This document shows, in pieces, positions 1 to 8,398 of a stretch of 64,000 bases of DNA (position 1 is its first letter; each line of letters begins with the position of its first letter). The stretch covers positions 4,774,001 through 4,838,000 of the forward strand of contig NZ_JASGJZ010000001.1 of assembly GCF_047601025.1 (NCBI RefSeq), in the 5' to 3' direction. The notes below the pieces were generated by a model that saw nothing but the letters and a program-made list of their open reading frames with translations, was not told the DNA's origin and searched no databases. This DNA comes from Pseudorhodoferax sp047601025. GTDB taxonomy: Bacteria > Pseudomonadota > Gammaproteobacteria > Burkholderiales > Burkholderiaceae_C. The position numbers and the translations under genes are program-made.

Positions 1-87
1 TCCTGGCCGCGCCAGGAGCCGCCCGCCGCGCTGCTGCAGGACTACGCCGCGCGGCTGCGCGCGGCCTGGCCCGCGGAAGCTCCGTGA
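1..87 (+). CDS. C-terminal fragment of an unidentified protein
   Basis: The window opens inside a reading frame that runs from base 1 to a TGA at 85-87 (28 codons before the stop). It ends in an Ala/Arg/Pro-rich tail with no recognisable motif. It stops 33 bp before the cytosine deaminase and lies on the same strand, so the two could be co-transcribed. The start and all domains lie outside the window, and too little is visible to name a family. That it is coding at all is inferred from the open frame and its tight spacing to the next gene. Confidence 0.4.
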   Translation, partial: SWPRQEPPAALLQDYAARLRAAWPAEAP

Positions 88-120
88 ACGGCACCCCTGC
101 CGTCCCGGACTGATCGCCCC

Positions 121-1401
121 ATGCTCGACCTCCTCGTCACCAACGCCAGCCTGCCCGATGGCCGCGCCGGCATGTCCGTCGCGGTACGGGACGGACGGAT
201 CGCCGAAGTCGCCGAGGGCCTGCGCGCACCGGCGCACGAGGTACTCGATGCCCAGGGGCTGCTGCTGGCGCCGCACTTCTGCGACCCGCACTTCCACATG
301 GACGCCACGCTGAGCTACGGCCTGCCGCGCGTGAACCAGAGCGGCACGCTGCTCGAAGGCATCGCGCTGTGGGGCGAGCTCAAGCCGCTGCTGACGGCCG
401 ACGCGCTGGTCGAGCGGGCCCTGGCCTACTGCGACTGGGCCGTCGCCCGCGGCCTGCTGGCGATCCGCACGCACGTGGACACCAGCGACCCGAGCCTGCT
501 GGCGGTGGAGGCGCTGCTGGACGTCAGGCGCCGCGTCGCGCCCTACCTGGACCTGCAGCTGGTGGCCTTCCCGCAGGACGGCGTGCTGCGCACGCCGGGC
601 GGCCTGGACAACCTGCGCCGCGCGCTCGACATGGGCGTGGACGTGGTCGGCGGCATCCCGCACTTCGAGCGCACGATGGCCGAGGGCGCGGCCAGCGTAC
701 GCCAGCTGTGCGAACTGGCGGCCGAGCGCGGCCTGCCGGTGGACATGCACTGCGACGAATCCGACGACCCGCTGTCGCGCCACATCGAGACGCTGGCGTT
801 CGAGACCCAGCGCCTGGGCCTGCACGGCCGCGTGACCGGTTCGCACTGCACCTCCATGCACAGCATGGACAACTACTACGTCAGCAAGCTGCTGCCGCTG
901 ATCGCGCAGAGCCGGGTCCACGTCGTCGCCAATCCCCTGATCAACATCACGCTGCAGGGCCGGCACGACAGCTACCCCAGGCGCCGCGGCATGACGCGCG
1001 TGCCGGAGCTGCTGGCGGCCGGCGTCAACGTGGCGTTCGGCCACGACTGCGTGATGGACCCGTGGTACAGCCTGGGCTCGGGCGACATGCTGGAAGTCGC
1101 GCACATGGGCCTGCACGTCGCGCAGATGACCAGCCAGGCCGGCATGCGCGCCTGCTTCGATGCGGTCACGCAGCATGCGGCGCGCGTGATGGGGCTGGAC
1201 GGCTACGGCCTGGCGCAGGGCTGCGACGCCAGCTTCGTGCTGCTGCAGGCGCGCGACCCGATCGAAGCGCTGCGCCTGCGCGCGACGCGGATGAAGGTCT
1301 TCCGCCGCGGCCGGCTGCTGGCCCAGACGCCGGCCGCGACCGCGGCGCTGCACCTGCCGGGGCGCGCAGAGGCGACATCGTTCATGGCGCCGGCTTGCTA
1401 G
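121..1401 (+). CDS. codA: Cytosine deaminase-type amidohydrolase
   Basis: Cytoplasmic metal-dependent amidohydrolase predicted to convert cytosine to uracil and ammonia, or to act on a related ring. The 426-aa length matches E. coli CodA (about 427). Metal-site signatures appear in family order: HFH at 57-59, HCDE at 210-213, SHC at 241-243 and GHD at 307-309 followed by the PWY segment typical of CodA. The FPQ glutamine near 152, which contacts substrate in CodA, is kept. The ATG at 121 gives the family N-terminus (a short beta domain ending near residue 50). No cytosine permease is visible downstream; the truncated upstream gene could be one, but this cannot be seen. Substrates such as isoguanine or creatinine cannot be excluded. 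Confidence 0.87.
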   Translation: MLDLLVTNASLPDGRAGMSVAVRDGRIAEVAEGLRAPAHEVLDAQGLLLAPHFCDPHFHMDATLSYGLPRVNQSGTLLEGIALWGELKPLLTADALVERALAYCDWAVARGLLAIRTHVDTSDPSLLAVEALLDVRRRVAPYLDLQLVAFPQDGVLRTPGGLDNLRRALDMGVDVVGGIPHFERTMAEGAASVRQLCELAAERGLPVDMHCDESDDPLSRHIETLAFETQRLGLHGRVTGSHCTSMHSMDNYYVSKLLPLIAQSRVHVVANPLINITLQGRHDSYPRRRGMTRVPELLAAGVNVAFGHDCVMDPWYSLGSGDMLEVAHMGLHVAQMTSQAGMRACFDAVTQHAARVMGLDGYGLAQGCDASFVLLQARDPIEALRLRATRMKVFRRGRLLAQTPAATAALHLPGRAEATSFMAPAC

Positions 1402-1421
1402 ACTGCGCCTCCCCTTCTCCT

Positions 1422-1443
1422 GCCCGCGCGGCCATGCGCGGGC
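1422..1443. other. GC-rich inverted repeat after codA
   Basis: GCCCGCGC at 1422-1429 and GCGCGGGC at 1436-1443 form a perfect 8-bp stem with a 6-nt loop, about 20 bp after the codA stop and just before the next gene. No T-run follows, so it is not a canonical Rho-independent terminator. It could slow or partly end transcription or protect the codA mRNA 3' end. Confidence 0.4.
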
Positions 1444-1449
1444 CGTCCG

Positions 1450-2151
1450 ATGCCTCCTCCCGCGCTCACATGCGACGCCCCGCCCGTCGTGCCCCGACCG
1501 ATGCAACCCTGGTTCGCGCTCGACCTGGCGCTCGGCATCGCGGCGCTGGCCGCGGTCGTCGGCATGCTGGTGGGCCACGGCGTGCCGCTGGGGCTGCTGC
1601 AGGAAGACGGCCCGGTCGAGCGGGCGACGATCTGGGCCTACCTGGCGGCCGTGCTGGCCCTGCCGATGCTGCGCTGGCCCGGCATGCCCAGGCGGGACAC
1701 GATCGCGGCCTGCGTCCTGCTGCTGGCGCTGGCCGCGCGGGAGGCCGACCTGCACAAGGCCATGTTCGGCATCAGCATCCTGAAGTCGCGCTTCTACCTG
1801 CACGGCGCCCTCGACCAGATCCTGGCCGCGCTGGGGGTGCTGCTGCCGATCGCCTGCGCCGGCCTGTGGCTGGCCGTGCGCCATGGCCGTCGATGGCTGG
1901 GGCCGCCGGCCCGCTGGAGCGCTCCCGTCGCGACCGTGGCCGTGCTGGTCGGCACCATGGTGTTCGCCAAGGTGCTGGACCGCACGCCCGAAACGCTGGG
2001 GCAGCTGCACCTGCGCGAGCATCTGCCGCAGGCGGCGCTGTACGTGATGCTGGCGCTCGAGGAGATCCTGGAACTCGCGCTGCCCGTGCTCGCGCTGCTG
2101 GCCATCCTGCAATGCCGCTGGCTCGCGCTCCACGCGAACGCTGCCAGATGA
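1450..2151 (+). CDS. Hypothetical integral membrane protein
   Basis: A 233-aa hydrophobic protein with about five or six predicted membrane segments (roughly residues 25-45, 63-77, 83-97, 118-140, 156-172, 195-222 from the first ATG). A conserved-looking polar stretch, with EADLHKAMF and a KSRFY motif, lies between segments near residues 97-115. I do not recognise the family. An internal ATG at 1501 (MQPWF) starts just before the first membrane segment and may be the true start, because the first 17 residues are proline-rich and unlike a membrane protein N-terminus. It sits between codA and a glutathione transferase gene on the same strand without obvious functional linkage. Confidence 0.6.
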   Translation: MPPPALTCDAPPVVPRPMQPWFALDLALGIAALAAVVGMLVGHGVPLGLLQEDGPVERATIWAYLAAVLALPMLRWPGMPRRDTIAACVLLLALAAREADLHKAMFGISILKSRFYLHGALDQILAALGVLLPIACAGLWLAVRHGRRWLGPPARWSAPVATVAVLVGTMVFAKVLDRTPETLGQLHLREHLPQAALYVMLALEEILELALPVLALLAILQCRWLALHANAAR

Positions 2152-2197
2152 TTCCCTGCCCGCGCCGCGCGCGGGCGCCAACCTGCGAGGTCATCCG

Positions 2198-2911
2198 ATG
2201 AACCGACCGACGGCTTTCCCGATCATGCGCAAGTGGCCCGCGCAGCACCCCGACCGCCTGCAGCTGTACTCGCTGCCCACGCCCAACGGCGTGAAGGTCT
2301 CGATCGCGCTGGAGGAGACCGGCCTGCCCTACGAGGCGCACCGCGTGGCCTTCGACAGCAACGACCAGATGTCGCCGGAATTCCTGTCGCTGAACCCGAA
2401 CAACAAGATCCCGGCCATCCTCGACCCCAACGGGCCGGAAGGCCGGCCGCTGCCGCTGTTCGAGTCCGGCGCGATCCTGGTCTACCTGGCGGACAAGACC
2501 GGGCAGCTGATGCCGGCCGGCGCCGGCGCGCGCTACGAGACGCTGCAGTGGCTGATGTTCCAGATGGGCGGCATCGGGCCCATGTTCGGCCAGCTCGGCT
2601 TCTTCCACAAGTTCGCCGGCAAGGACATCGAGGACAAGCGCCCGCGCGACCGCTACGCCGCGGAGTCGCGCCGCCTGCTGAAAGTGCTGGACGGCCGCCT
2701 GGCCGGCCGCGACTGGATCATGGGCGACGACTACACCATCGCCGACATCGCCGTGTTCCCGTGGGTGCGCAACCTGGTCGGCTTCTACGGCGCCGGCGAC
2801 CTGGTGGGCTTCGACGACTTCCGCGAGGTGCGGCGCGTGCTCGATGCCTTCGTCGCGCGGCCGGCGGTGCAGCGCGGGCTGGACATCCCGCCCGCACCGG
2901 CCCGGCCCTGA
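2198..2911 (+). CDS. yfcG: GSH-dependent disulfide-bond oxidoreductase (YfcG/YghU-type glutathione transferase)
   Basis: A 237-aa cytoplasmic protein of the Nu-class glutathione transferase group. The thioredoxin-like N-domain carries the PTPNGVK motif near residues 27-33; the asparagine there is characteristic of YfcG/YghU, which reduce disulfides using two bound glutathiones. It is followed by NPNNKIPAI and by FESGAI near 85, the glutathione-binding SNAIL/ESGAI element. The all-alpha C-domain has LQWLMFQMGG and the IADIAVFPW segment typical of the family. The start at 2198 gives about 15 residues before the first beta strand. A later ATG (2224, MRKWPAQH) is possible. Confidence 0.9.
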   Translation: MNRPTAFPIMRKWPAQHPDRLQLYSLPTPNGVKVSIALEETGLPYEAHRVAFDSNDQMSPEFLSLNPNNKIPAILDPNGPEGRPLPLFESGAILVYLADKTGQLMPAGAGARYETLQWLMFQMGGIGPMFGQLGFFHKFAGKDIEDKRPRDRYAAESRRLLKVLDGRLAGRDWIMGDDYTIADIAVFPWVRNLVGFYGAGDLVGFDDFREVRRVLDAFVARPAVQRGLDIPPAPARP

Positions 2912-2914
2912 CGC

Positions 2915-3328
2915 TCAGCGCGCCAGGATCACCTGCGCGATGATGCCGGTCGCGATGGCGATCAGCACGTAGTCGGCGCCGACCTGGACCCAGTGGTAGC
3001 CGCGCGGCGGCCGCTGCAGGCGGTGGCCGCGCCAGTCGTCGACCACGTAGTAGCGGGCGCGGTAGGCCGGCGGCAGGCGCTCGCCGCGCTGCCAGCGGTG
3101 CGGCGGGCCGTCTCGGCGGTCGGGATGGAACTGGCCGTGACGCTGCGGCGGGTCCCAGCGATCCGGCCCGCGGTGCGGACCAGGACCACGGCCGAAGTCG
3201 CGGTCCTTGCCGGGTGGCCGATCGCGGTCGTCACGGTCATGTCCGCGCGGCTGGGCCGCGGCGAGGCTGCCGGACAGGCCGAGCACCGAAGCCGCGGCGG
3301 CGGAAAGAAGAATGCGGCGCTTGAACAT
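2915..3328 (-). CDS. RcnB-like periplasmic protein
   Basis: A 137-aa secreted protein. The ATG at 3328 (MFKRR) is chosen over upstream starts because it has an AAGGA ribosome site 7-8 bp upstream and begins a classic signal peptide with an AAA-type cleavage site near residue 24. The mature part is rich in Arg, His, Pro, Gly and Asp, then ends with the YYVVDDWRGHRL and PPRGYHWVQVGADYVLIA pattern of the RcnB/YohN family. It closes with a hydrophobic segment that may anchor it. RcnB proteins affect Ni/Co homeostasis in E. coli, but most family members are of unknown role. It converges with the transferase gene, only 3 bp separating the stop codons. Confidence 0.75.
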   Translation of the reverse strand: MFKRRILLSAAAASVLGLSGSLAAAQPRGHDRDDRDRPPGKDRDFGRGPGPHRGPDRWDPPQRHGQFHPDRRDGPPHRWQRGERLPPAYRARYYVVDDWRGHRLQRPPRGYHWVQVGADYVLIAIATGIIAQVILAR

Positions 3329-3594
3329 GGAAGTCCTTTCTGTTTGCCTCCGGCTCCCGCAGATCCTGACCGGCGTGGCATGTCGCAAGGCTATCGGCGC
3401 CATGTAAATCCCAGGTGATGCGTCGGCAATGCCGCGCAAAGTTCTGCGTCCGGAACGCTGCTGGAGGCACCGGCAGTGTGCCCCCTTTCACAACCGCGAA
3501 TACCGGCTTGTCGAAATCCCAATGCGCCGCCGGCATCCCCGCCAATAGACTTCCGCACACGGGCCATCGGCGGCTTCCCTGCACAGGAGACATC

Positions 3595-4578
3595 ATGCAG
3601 TTCCCTTCCCGGCGCACCGCGCTGCTGCTCGGCACGGCCGCCCTCTTCGGCGCACCGCTCGCGGCCGGTGCCCAGGCATGGCCCAAGAAGCCGGTCACCA
3701 TTGTCGTCGCCTATCCAGCCGGCGGCGTGGCCGACCAGATGGCGCGTACGCTGGCGACCGAGCTCACCAAGCGGATCGGCCAGCCGGTCGTGGTGGAAAA
3801 CCGGGTCGGCGCATCCGGCATGATCGGTGCCAACTACGTGGCCAAAGCCGAGCCGGATGGACACACGCTGCTCATGGCCGCGATGGCCGAGACGGTCTTC
3901 GTGCCCCACATGAACGACCGCATGGCCTATTCGCCGGACCGGGACCTGGCGCCGGTGGCAATGGCCGTGCGCTTTCCGTTCATGCTCGTCGCCCATCCGT
4001 CGCTGCCGGTGCACAGCGTCTCCGACGTGGTGGCCCTCGCGAAGAAGAACCCCGGGCAGATCACCTACGCCTCCGGCGGCAATGGGTCGGTGCAGCACCT
4101 CACCATGGAATTGTTCGCACGCACGGCCGACATCCAGCTGCGCCACATACCGTACAAGGGCGTCATACCGGCGCTCAACGACGTGCTCGGCAACCAGGTC
4201 TCGATGATGTTCGCCGGATATCCGCCGGCAATGGTCCATGTCAAGGCCGGCAAGCTCACGGCGCTGGGCATGTCGACGAAGGAGCGCCTGCCGGTCGCGC
4301 CGGACATTCCGTCGGTTTCCGAATTCCCGACGCTGGAGGCATACGATTTCCCGGTCTGGGTCGGGCTGTTCGCGCCCGCAGGCACACCGGCCGCCGTCCT
4401 CGACCGCGTCCATGCCGAGAGTGTGGCTGTTTTCGCGATGCCCGAGGTCCGCACCAGCATCGAGCAGGCCGGCATGATGACCTCGACCGAGTCGCGGCCG
4501 CAATTCACGGCGTTCGTCAAGAGCGAACTGGCCAAGTACGGGAAGATCATCCGGGATGCCGGCATCAAGGAGCCCTGA
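3595..4578 (+). CDS. Tripartite tricarboxylate transporter (Bug/TctC) solute-binding protein
   Basis: A 327-aa periplasmic binding protein. The ATG at 3595 has an AGGAG ribosome site and begins a Tat-like signal (RR followed by a hydrophobic run, cleavage near AQA at 29). The mature protein starts with WPKKPVTIVVAYPAGG, the hallmark beta-strand and ligand loop of Bug proteins, and continues with the VVENRVGASGMIGANYVAKAEPDG signature. Bug proteins bind small carboxylates and are often orphans, without TctA/TctB membrane partners; none are visible here. The ligand is unknown. A ketopantoate reductase gene follows after 60 bp on the same strand, a common kind of Bug neighbourhood in Burkholderiales. 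Confidence 0.9.
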   Translation: MQFPSRRTALLLGTAALFGAPLAAGAQAWPKKPVTIVVAYPAGGVADQMARTLATELTKRIGQPVVVENRVGASGMIGANYVAKAEPDGHTLLMAAMAETVFVPHMNDRMAYSPDRDLAPVAMAVRFPFMLVAHPSLPVHSVSDVVALAKKNPGQITYASGGNGSVQHLTMELFARTADIQLRHIPYKGVIPALNDVLGNQVSMMFAGYPPAMVHVKAGKLTALGMSTKERLPVAPDIPSVSEFPTLEAYDFPVWVGLFAPAGTPAAVLDRVHAESVAVFAMPEVRTSIEQAGMMTSTESRPQFTAFVKSELAKYGKIIRDAGIKEP

Positions 4579-4638
4579 CGCCATAGGCGCCGGGGCCGAT
4601 ACCCAGGCGGGCCCCGTGAGCGGCACGACCGGACCGTC

Positions 4639-5529
4639 ATGCGCATCGCGGTGATCGGCGCCGGCGCGGTCGGCAGCTACTTCGGCGGCCTGCTCGCCCG
4701 TGCCGGCCACGAGGTGACGCTGATCGGCCGGCCCGCGCACGTCGAGGCGATCCGGCGCGACGGCCTGCTGATCGAGACGGCCGTGTCCGCCGAGCGTGTA
4801 TGCCCTGACGCCGACATCGCCGTGTCCGCGGCCACAGGCGCGCAACTCGTGCTCTTCTGCGTCAAGTCCACCGATACCGTGTCGGCCGGCGCGGCAGTGG
4901 CGCCGTACCTCGCCGCCGGCTGCACGCTGTTGAGCCTGCAGAACGGCATCGACAACGCGGCACGCCTGGCGTCCGCGGCCGGCCGGCCGGCGCTGCCGTG
5001 CGTCGTCCACGTTGCCACCGCGTTGCCCGCGCCCGGGCACGTGCAGCACCGTGGCGGCGGCCGGCTGGTCCTGCCCGACCGGCCTGAAGCCCGGGAGGTG
5101 GCCGGCCTTCTGTGGCACGCCGCCATCGACGTCGAACTCTCGGACAACCTGCCCGGCGCCCAATGGGCCAAGCTCATCGTCAACTGCGCCTACAACGCCC
5201 TCAGCGCTGTCGCGCGCCAGCCGTTCGGGCCGTTGCTGCGCACGCCCGGTGTCGACGAGCTGATGCATGACGTCGTCCGCGAATGCCTTGCCGTCGCACA
5301 GGCTGCAGGCATCGATGTGCAAGGCGATCCCTGGGTCGCGCTGCGGCGCACTGGCAGCCAGTCGGAACAGTACTCGTCGATGGCGCAGGACATGGCGCGT
5401 GGACGCCGCACCGAAATCGACCATCTCAACGGCTACGTCGTCCGGCAGGGCGAGGCACTGGGCGTGCCCACGCCGGCCAACCGTTGTCTGCAGGTCGCGG
5501 TCAAGCTGCTCGAAGCCCGCGGCGGCTGA
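4639..5529 (+). CDS. panE: 2-dehydropantoate 2-reductase family protein
   Basis: A 296-aa NADPH-dependent oxidoreductase of the ApbA/PanE family. The N-terminal Rossmann fold shows GAGAVGSYFGG at residues 7-17. FCVKSTDT near 73-80 and SLQNGIDN near 98-105 are the family's cofactor and substrate elements. The C-terminal helical domain has KLIVNCAYNALSA with the conserved Lys-Asn pair, and an SSMAQDMARGRRTEIDHLNG segment, the standard PanE C-terminal signature. In true PanE this enzyme makes pantoate for coenzyme A. Next to a Bug protein it may instead be a paralogue reducing another 2-keto acid, so the symbol reflects family rather than proven role. Confidence 0.82.
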   Translation: MRIAVIGAGAVGSYFGGLLARAGHEVTLIGRPAHVEAIRRDGLLIETAVSAERVCPDADIAVSAATGAQLVLFCVKSTDTVSAGAAVAPYLAAGCTLLSLQNGIDNAARLASAAGRPALPCVVHVATALPAPGHVQHRGGGRLVLPDRPEAREVAGLLWHAAIDVELSDNLPGAQWAKLIVNCAYNALSAVARQPFGPLLRTPGVDELMHDVVRECLAVAQAAGIDVQGDPWVALRRTGSQSEQYSSMAQDMARGRRTEIDHLNGYVVRQGEALGVPTPANRCLQVAVKLLEARGG

Positions 5530-5578
5530 GCCCGCCCGGCAGCCCCGTGCCTCTCAGCGGCGCGGACGGCCAAGGCCG

Positions 5579-6496
5579 TCAGAGCGTGGAGGCGTCGAGG
5601 CGCGCCAGCGCCGCCAGCGCTTCGCCGCAGGAGGCCTCCACCTTCAGCGCCAGCAGCGCATCGGCGCGCGTGCGGCCGAGGTTCACGGCCGCGATCGGCC
5701 TGCCCTGCTCGGCTGCGGCCAGCGCGAAGCGGTAGCCCGAATACACCATCAGCGACGAACCGGCCACCAGCAGTGCGTCGGCGCGCGCCAGGGCGGCCAT
5801 CGCCGCGGCCACGCGCTCGCGCGGCACGGACTCGCCGAAGAACACCACGTCGGGCTTGAGCAAGCCACCGCAGTGCGGACAGTCCGGCACCTGGAAGGCA
5901 GAGAAATCGGCCTGCTCCAGATCGGCATCGCCGTCGGGAGCGGCACCGGCGCTCAGCTGCGCGAAGGCCGGGTTCAGCGCGGCCAGGCGCTGCTGCAGCC
6001 CGGCCCGCGGCGAACGCGCGCCGCAGCCCAGGCACACCACCGTGTCGATGCGGCCATGCAGGTCGACCACGCGCCGGCTGCCGGCGGCCTGGTGCAGCCC
6101 GTCCACGTTCTGCGTCAGCAGCAGTTCCACATGGCCGGCCGCCTCCAGACGGGCCAGCGCCTGGTGCGCCGCGCCGGGGCGCGCCTGCGCCATCGTGGCC
6201 CAGCCCAGCAGGCTACGCGCCCAGTAGCGCCGGCGCGTGGCGGGGTCGCCGGTGAACGCCTGGAAGGTCACCGGCTGAGGGCGCTTCCAGTCGCCGTTGG
6301 CGTCGCGGTAGTCCGGGATGCCCGACTCGGTGCTGCAGCCGGCACCGGTCAGCACCAGCAACCGCGGGTGGCGGGCCAGGAAATCGGCGAGCGCGGCTTG
6401 CGGCGCCGTGTCCGCGGAATCCGGCCGCCCCAGGCCGCTGGCGGCCCTGTCGAGAGGCGGCGATGCGCGAAGCGCCGGATGGGTGGACTGCTCCAT
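5579..6496 (-). CDS. cobB: Sir2-family NAD-dependent protein deacylase
   Basis: A 305-aa sirtuin, removing acyl groups from lysines with NAD. The start at 6496 follows the exonuclease I stop by 4 bp; an upstream ATG at 6538 would overlap that gene by 38 bp and is less likely. Motifs in order: GAGCSTESGIPDYRD (NAD site), TQNVDGLH (catalytic Asn/Asp), LHG with the catalytic His, a zinc-binding CLGC and a second CPHCGG pair, then VVFFGE and GSSLMVYSG (nicotinamide/ribose contacts). The long N-terminal extension of about 40 residues, low in complexity, is typical of proteobacterial class II sirtuins. It is the last gene of a four-gene tight minus-strand group (methyltransferase, rnhA, sbcB, sirtuin). 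Confidence 0.9.
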   Translation of the reverse strand: MEQSTHPALRASPPLDRAASGLGRPDSADTAPQAALADFLARHPRLLVLTGAGCSTESGIPDYRDANGDWKRPQPVTFQAFTGDPATRRRYWARSLLGWATMAQARPGAAHQALARLEAAGHVELLLTQNVDGLHQAAGSRRVVDLHGRIDTVVCLGCGARSPRAGLQQRLAALNPAFAQLSAGAAPDGDADLEQADFSAFQVPDCPHCGGLLKPDVVFFGESVPRERVAAAMAALARADALLVAGSSLMVYSGYRFALAAAEQGRPIAAVNLGRTRADALLALKVEASCGEALAALARLDASTL

Positions 6497-6500
6497 GGCG

Positions 6501-7952
6501 TCAGGCCAGGTCGGCGGCGATGTCCTCGGCGTAGGCATGCAGGGCTTCGAGGATCGCGGTGCCGCGCGCGTCCGTGTCCTGGCCGCAGCGGTCGAGTTCT
6601 TCCAGCAGCTGGTCCACGCTGCGCGCGCCGCCGGCGCCCTCGATCAGCCGGTCGAAGCGGTGCTGCTGCCAGCGCTCGGCCTCGTCTTCGGCCAGCGTGT
6701 CGGGGAAGTTGCGTGCGCGGTAGCGGAACACCAGTTCCTCCAGCCGCGCATCGTCGAAGCTGCTGCGCGCACCGGCCAGCGCCTGCGGCGCGAGTCCGCG
6801 CAGCTGGTTCAGCCGCCGCCGGTCGGCCGGGCCGAGGAAGCCGCCGTACAGGTCCTCGTCCACGTCCAGCGCCGCCCGCGGCTCGCGCTGCAGCAGGCCG
6901 TCCCACAGCGCCGAGAGGTCCGGCAATGCAGCGGCCAGCTCGGCATGGCGCAGCTGCGCGTCGAGATCCAGGCTCCAGCGCGCGGCCATGGCCGGCGCCA
7001 GCGTCTTCAGGTTGCCGACCACCATCGGCGACTTGTTCAGGTGCACGCTCTTGAGCGGCAGCCGCGAGACGCCGGGGGGCAGCTCGTCACGCCGTGTGTA
7101 CAGGCGCAGCCGGGCCTCGTCGACCGACAGGCCGTCGAGTTGGCGCGGGTCGTGCGCCAGGTCCCAGGCCAGCAGCTCGTTGCGGTTGGTCGGGTGCATG
7201 GCCAGCGGCCACATCAGCGCCAGGCAGCCGCGCTCGACCGGGAACATGCCCGAGACGTGCAGGAACGGCCGCGCCTCGCGCGGCGTGGTCGGCAACCGCA
7301 GCTCGGCCGCCACGCGGTCCTTCCTGTGCAGGCTCAGCGCGAAGTCGAACAGCCGCGGCTGGCGGGTCTTGATCAGCCGCGCCAGCGCGATCGTGGCGCG
7401 CACGTCCGACAGCGCATCGTGCGCGGCCGCGTGCGCCAGGCCGTTGGCCGCGCTCAGGTGTTCGAGCCGGAAGCTGGTGCCGCCGCCCTCCTCGGCCGGC
7501 CGCTGCGGCCACTCGATACCATCGGGGCGCAGCGCATGCGTGAGGCGCACCACGTCCAGCAGGTCCCAGCGGCCGCAGCCGTTCTGCCATTCGCGCGCAT
7601 ACGGGTCGATCAGGTTGCGCCAGAACAGGAAGCGCGTGACCTCGTCGTCGAAGCGGATGGTGTTGTAGCCCACGCCGATGGTGCCGGGCTGCGCGAACGC
7701 CTGCTCGATGCGTGCGGCGAACTCCGCCTCCGGCAGGCCATGCTGCAGGCAATGCTGCGGCGTGATGCCGGTGATCAGGCAGGAAACCGGGTCCGGCAGG
7801 TAGTCCGGCGCGGGGCGGCAGTACCACATCATCGGCTCGCCGATCTCGTTCAGGTCGGCATCGGTGCGGATCGCGGCGAACTGCGCCGGCCGGTCGCGGC
7901 GCGGCACGGCGCCGAAGGTCTCGTAGTCGTGCCAGAGGAAGGTGTGGCTCAT
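6501..7952 (-). CDS. sbcB: Exodeoxyribonuclease I
   Basis: A 483-aa 3'-5' single-strand DNA exonuclease acting in mismatch repair and recombination. The ATG at 7952 (MSHTFLWHDYETFG) overlaps the RNase HI stop by 2 bp (ATGA arrangement). The DEDDh active site is visible: HDYETFG near residue 8 (Asp/Glu), NTIRFDDE near 96, and HDALSDVRATI near 165 with the catalytic His and last Asp. The SH3-like and C-terminal helical domains follow. Length and layout match E. coli ExoI (475 aa). Translation is probably coupled to rnhA. Confidence 0.95.
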   Translation of the reverse strand: MSHTFLWHDYETFGAVPRRDRPAQFAAIRTDADLNEIGEPMMWYCRPAPDYLPDPVSCLITGITPQHCLQHGLPEAEFAARIEQAFAQPGTIGVGYNTIRFDDEVTRFLFWRNLIDPYAREWQNGCGRWDLLDVVRLTHALRPDGIEWPQRPAEEGGGTSFRLEHLSAANGLAHAAAHDALSDVRATIALARLIKTRQPRLFDFALSLHRKDRVAAELRLPTTPREARPFLHVSGMFPVERGCLALMWPLAMHPTNRNELLAWDLAHDPRQLDGLSVDEARLRLYTRRDELPPGVSRLPLKSVHLNKSPMVVGNLKTLAPAMAARWSLDLDAQLRHAELAAALPDLSALWDGLLQREPRAALDVDEDLYGGFLGPADRRRLNQLRGLAPQALAGARSSFDDARLEELVFRYRARNFPDTLAEDEAERWQQHRFDRLIEGAGGARSVDQLLEELDRCGQDTDARGTAILEALHAYAEDIAADLA

Positions 7953-8398
7953 CGGCGGCCGAGCGCCTGGTCGACGCCCTTGTTGGCCAGCGCGTCGGCG
8001 CGCTCGTTGCCGGGGTTGCCGGCATGGCCGCGCACCCAGCGCCAGTCGATCTTGTGGCCGCCGGCGGCCAGCAGCGCATCGAGCTGCTGCCACAGTTCCA
8101 CGTTCTTGACCGGCTGCTTGGCGGCGGTGCGCCAGCCGCGCGCCTTCCAGCCCTTCATCCACTCGGTGATGCCCTTCAGCACGTATTCGCTGTCCAGGTA
8201 CAGCGTGACCTCGCAGGGCTTCTTCAGCGCCGACAGCGCCTCGATCACCGCGGTCATCTCCATGCGGTTGTTGGTGGTGGACAGCTCGCCGCCGTACAGC
8301 TCTTTCTCCAGCGTGCCGGACTTCAGCACCACGCCCCAGCCACCCGGGCCGGGGTTGCCCTTGCAGGCGCCGTCGGTATAGATCTCGACGTGATTCAA
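7949..8398 (-). CDS. rnhA: Ribonuclease HI (TTG start)
   Basis: A 149-aa RNase HI that cuts RNA in RNA-DNA hybrids. All four catalytic acids are visible: YTDGACKGNPG (Asp near 9), NRMEMTAVIEAL (Glu near 47), LYLDSEYVLKG (Asp near 69) and GNERADALA (Asp near 132). No in-frame ATG precedes the domain. The best start is TTG at 8398, which overlaps the TGA of the upstream methyltransferase in a TTGA arrangement and has an AGAGGA ribosome site about 6 bp away. Its stop overlaps the sbcB start, so translation of three genes looks coupled. Confidence 0.93.
   Translation of the reverse strand: MNHVEIYTDGACKGNPGPGGWGVVLKSGTLEKELYGGELSTTNNRMEMTAVIEALSALKKPCEVTLYLDSEYVLKGITEWMKGWKARGWRTAAKQPVKNVELWQQLDALLAAGGHKIDWRWVRGHAGNPGNERADALANKGVDQALGRR

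Noticed and set aside
3391..5424. 677-codon open frame on the minus strand opposite the Bug and panE genes
   Set aside because: Opposite-strand frame in phase with highly GC-rich third positions; composition is Arg/His/Gly/Asp-rich without domains, while the plus strand has two clear families.
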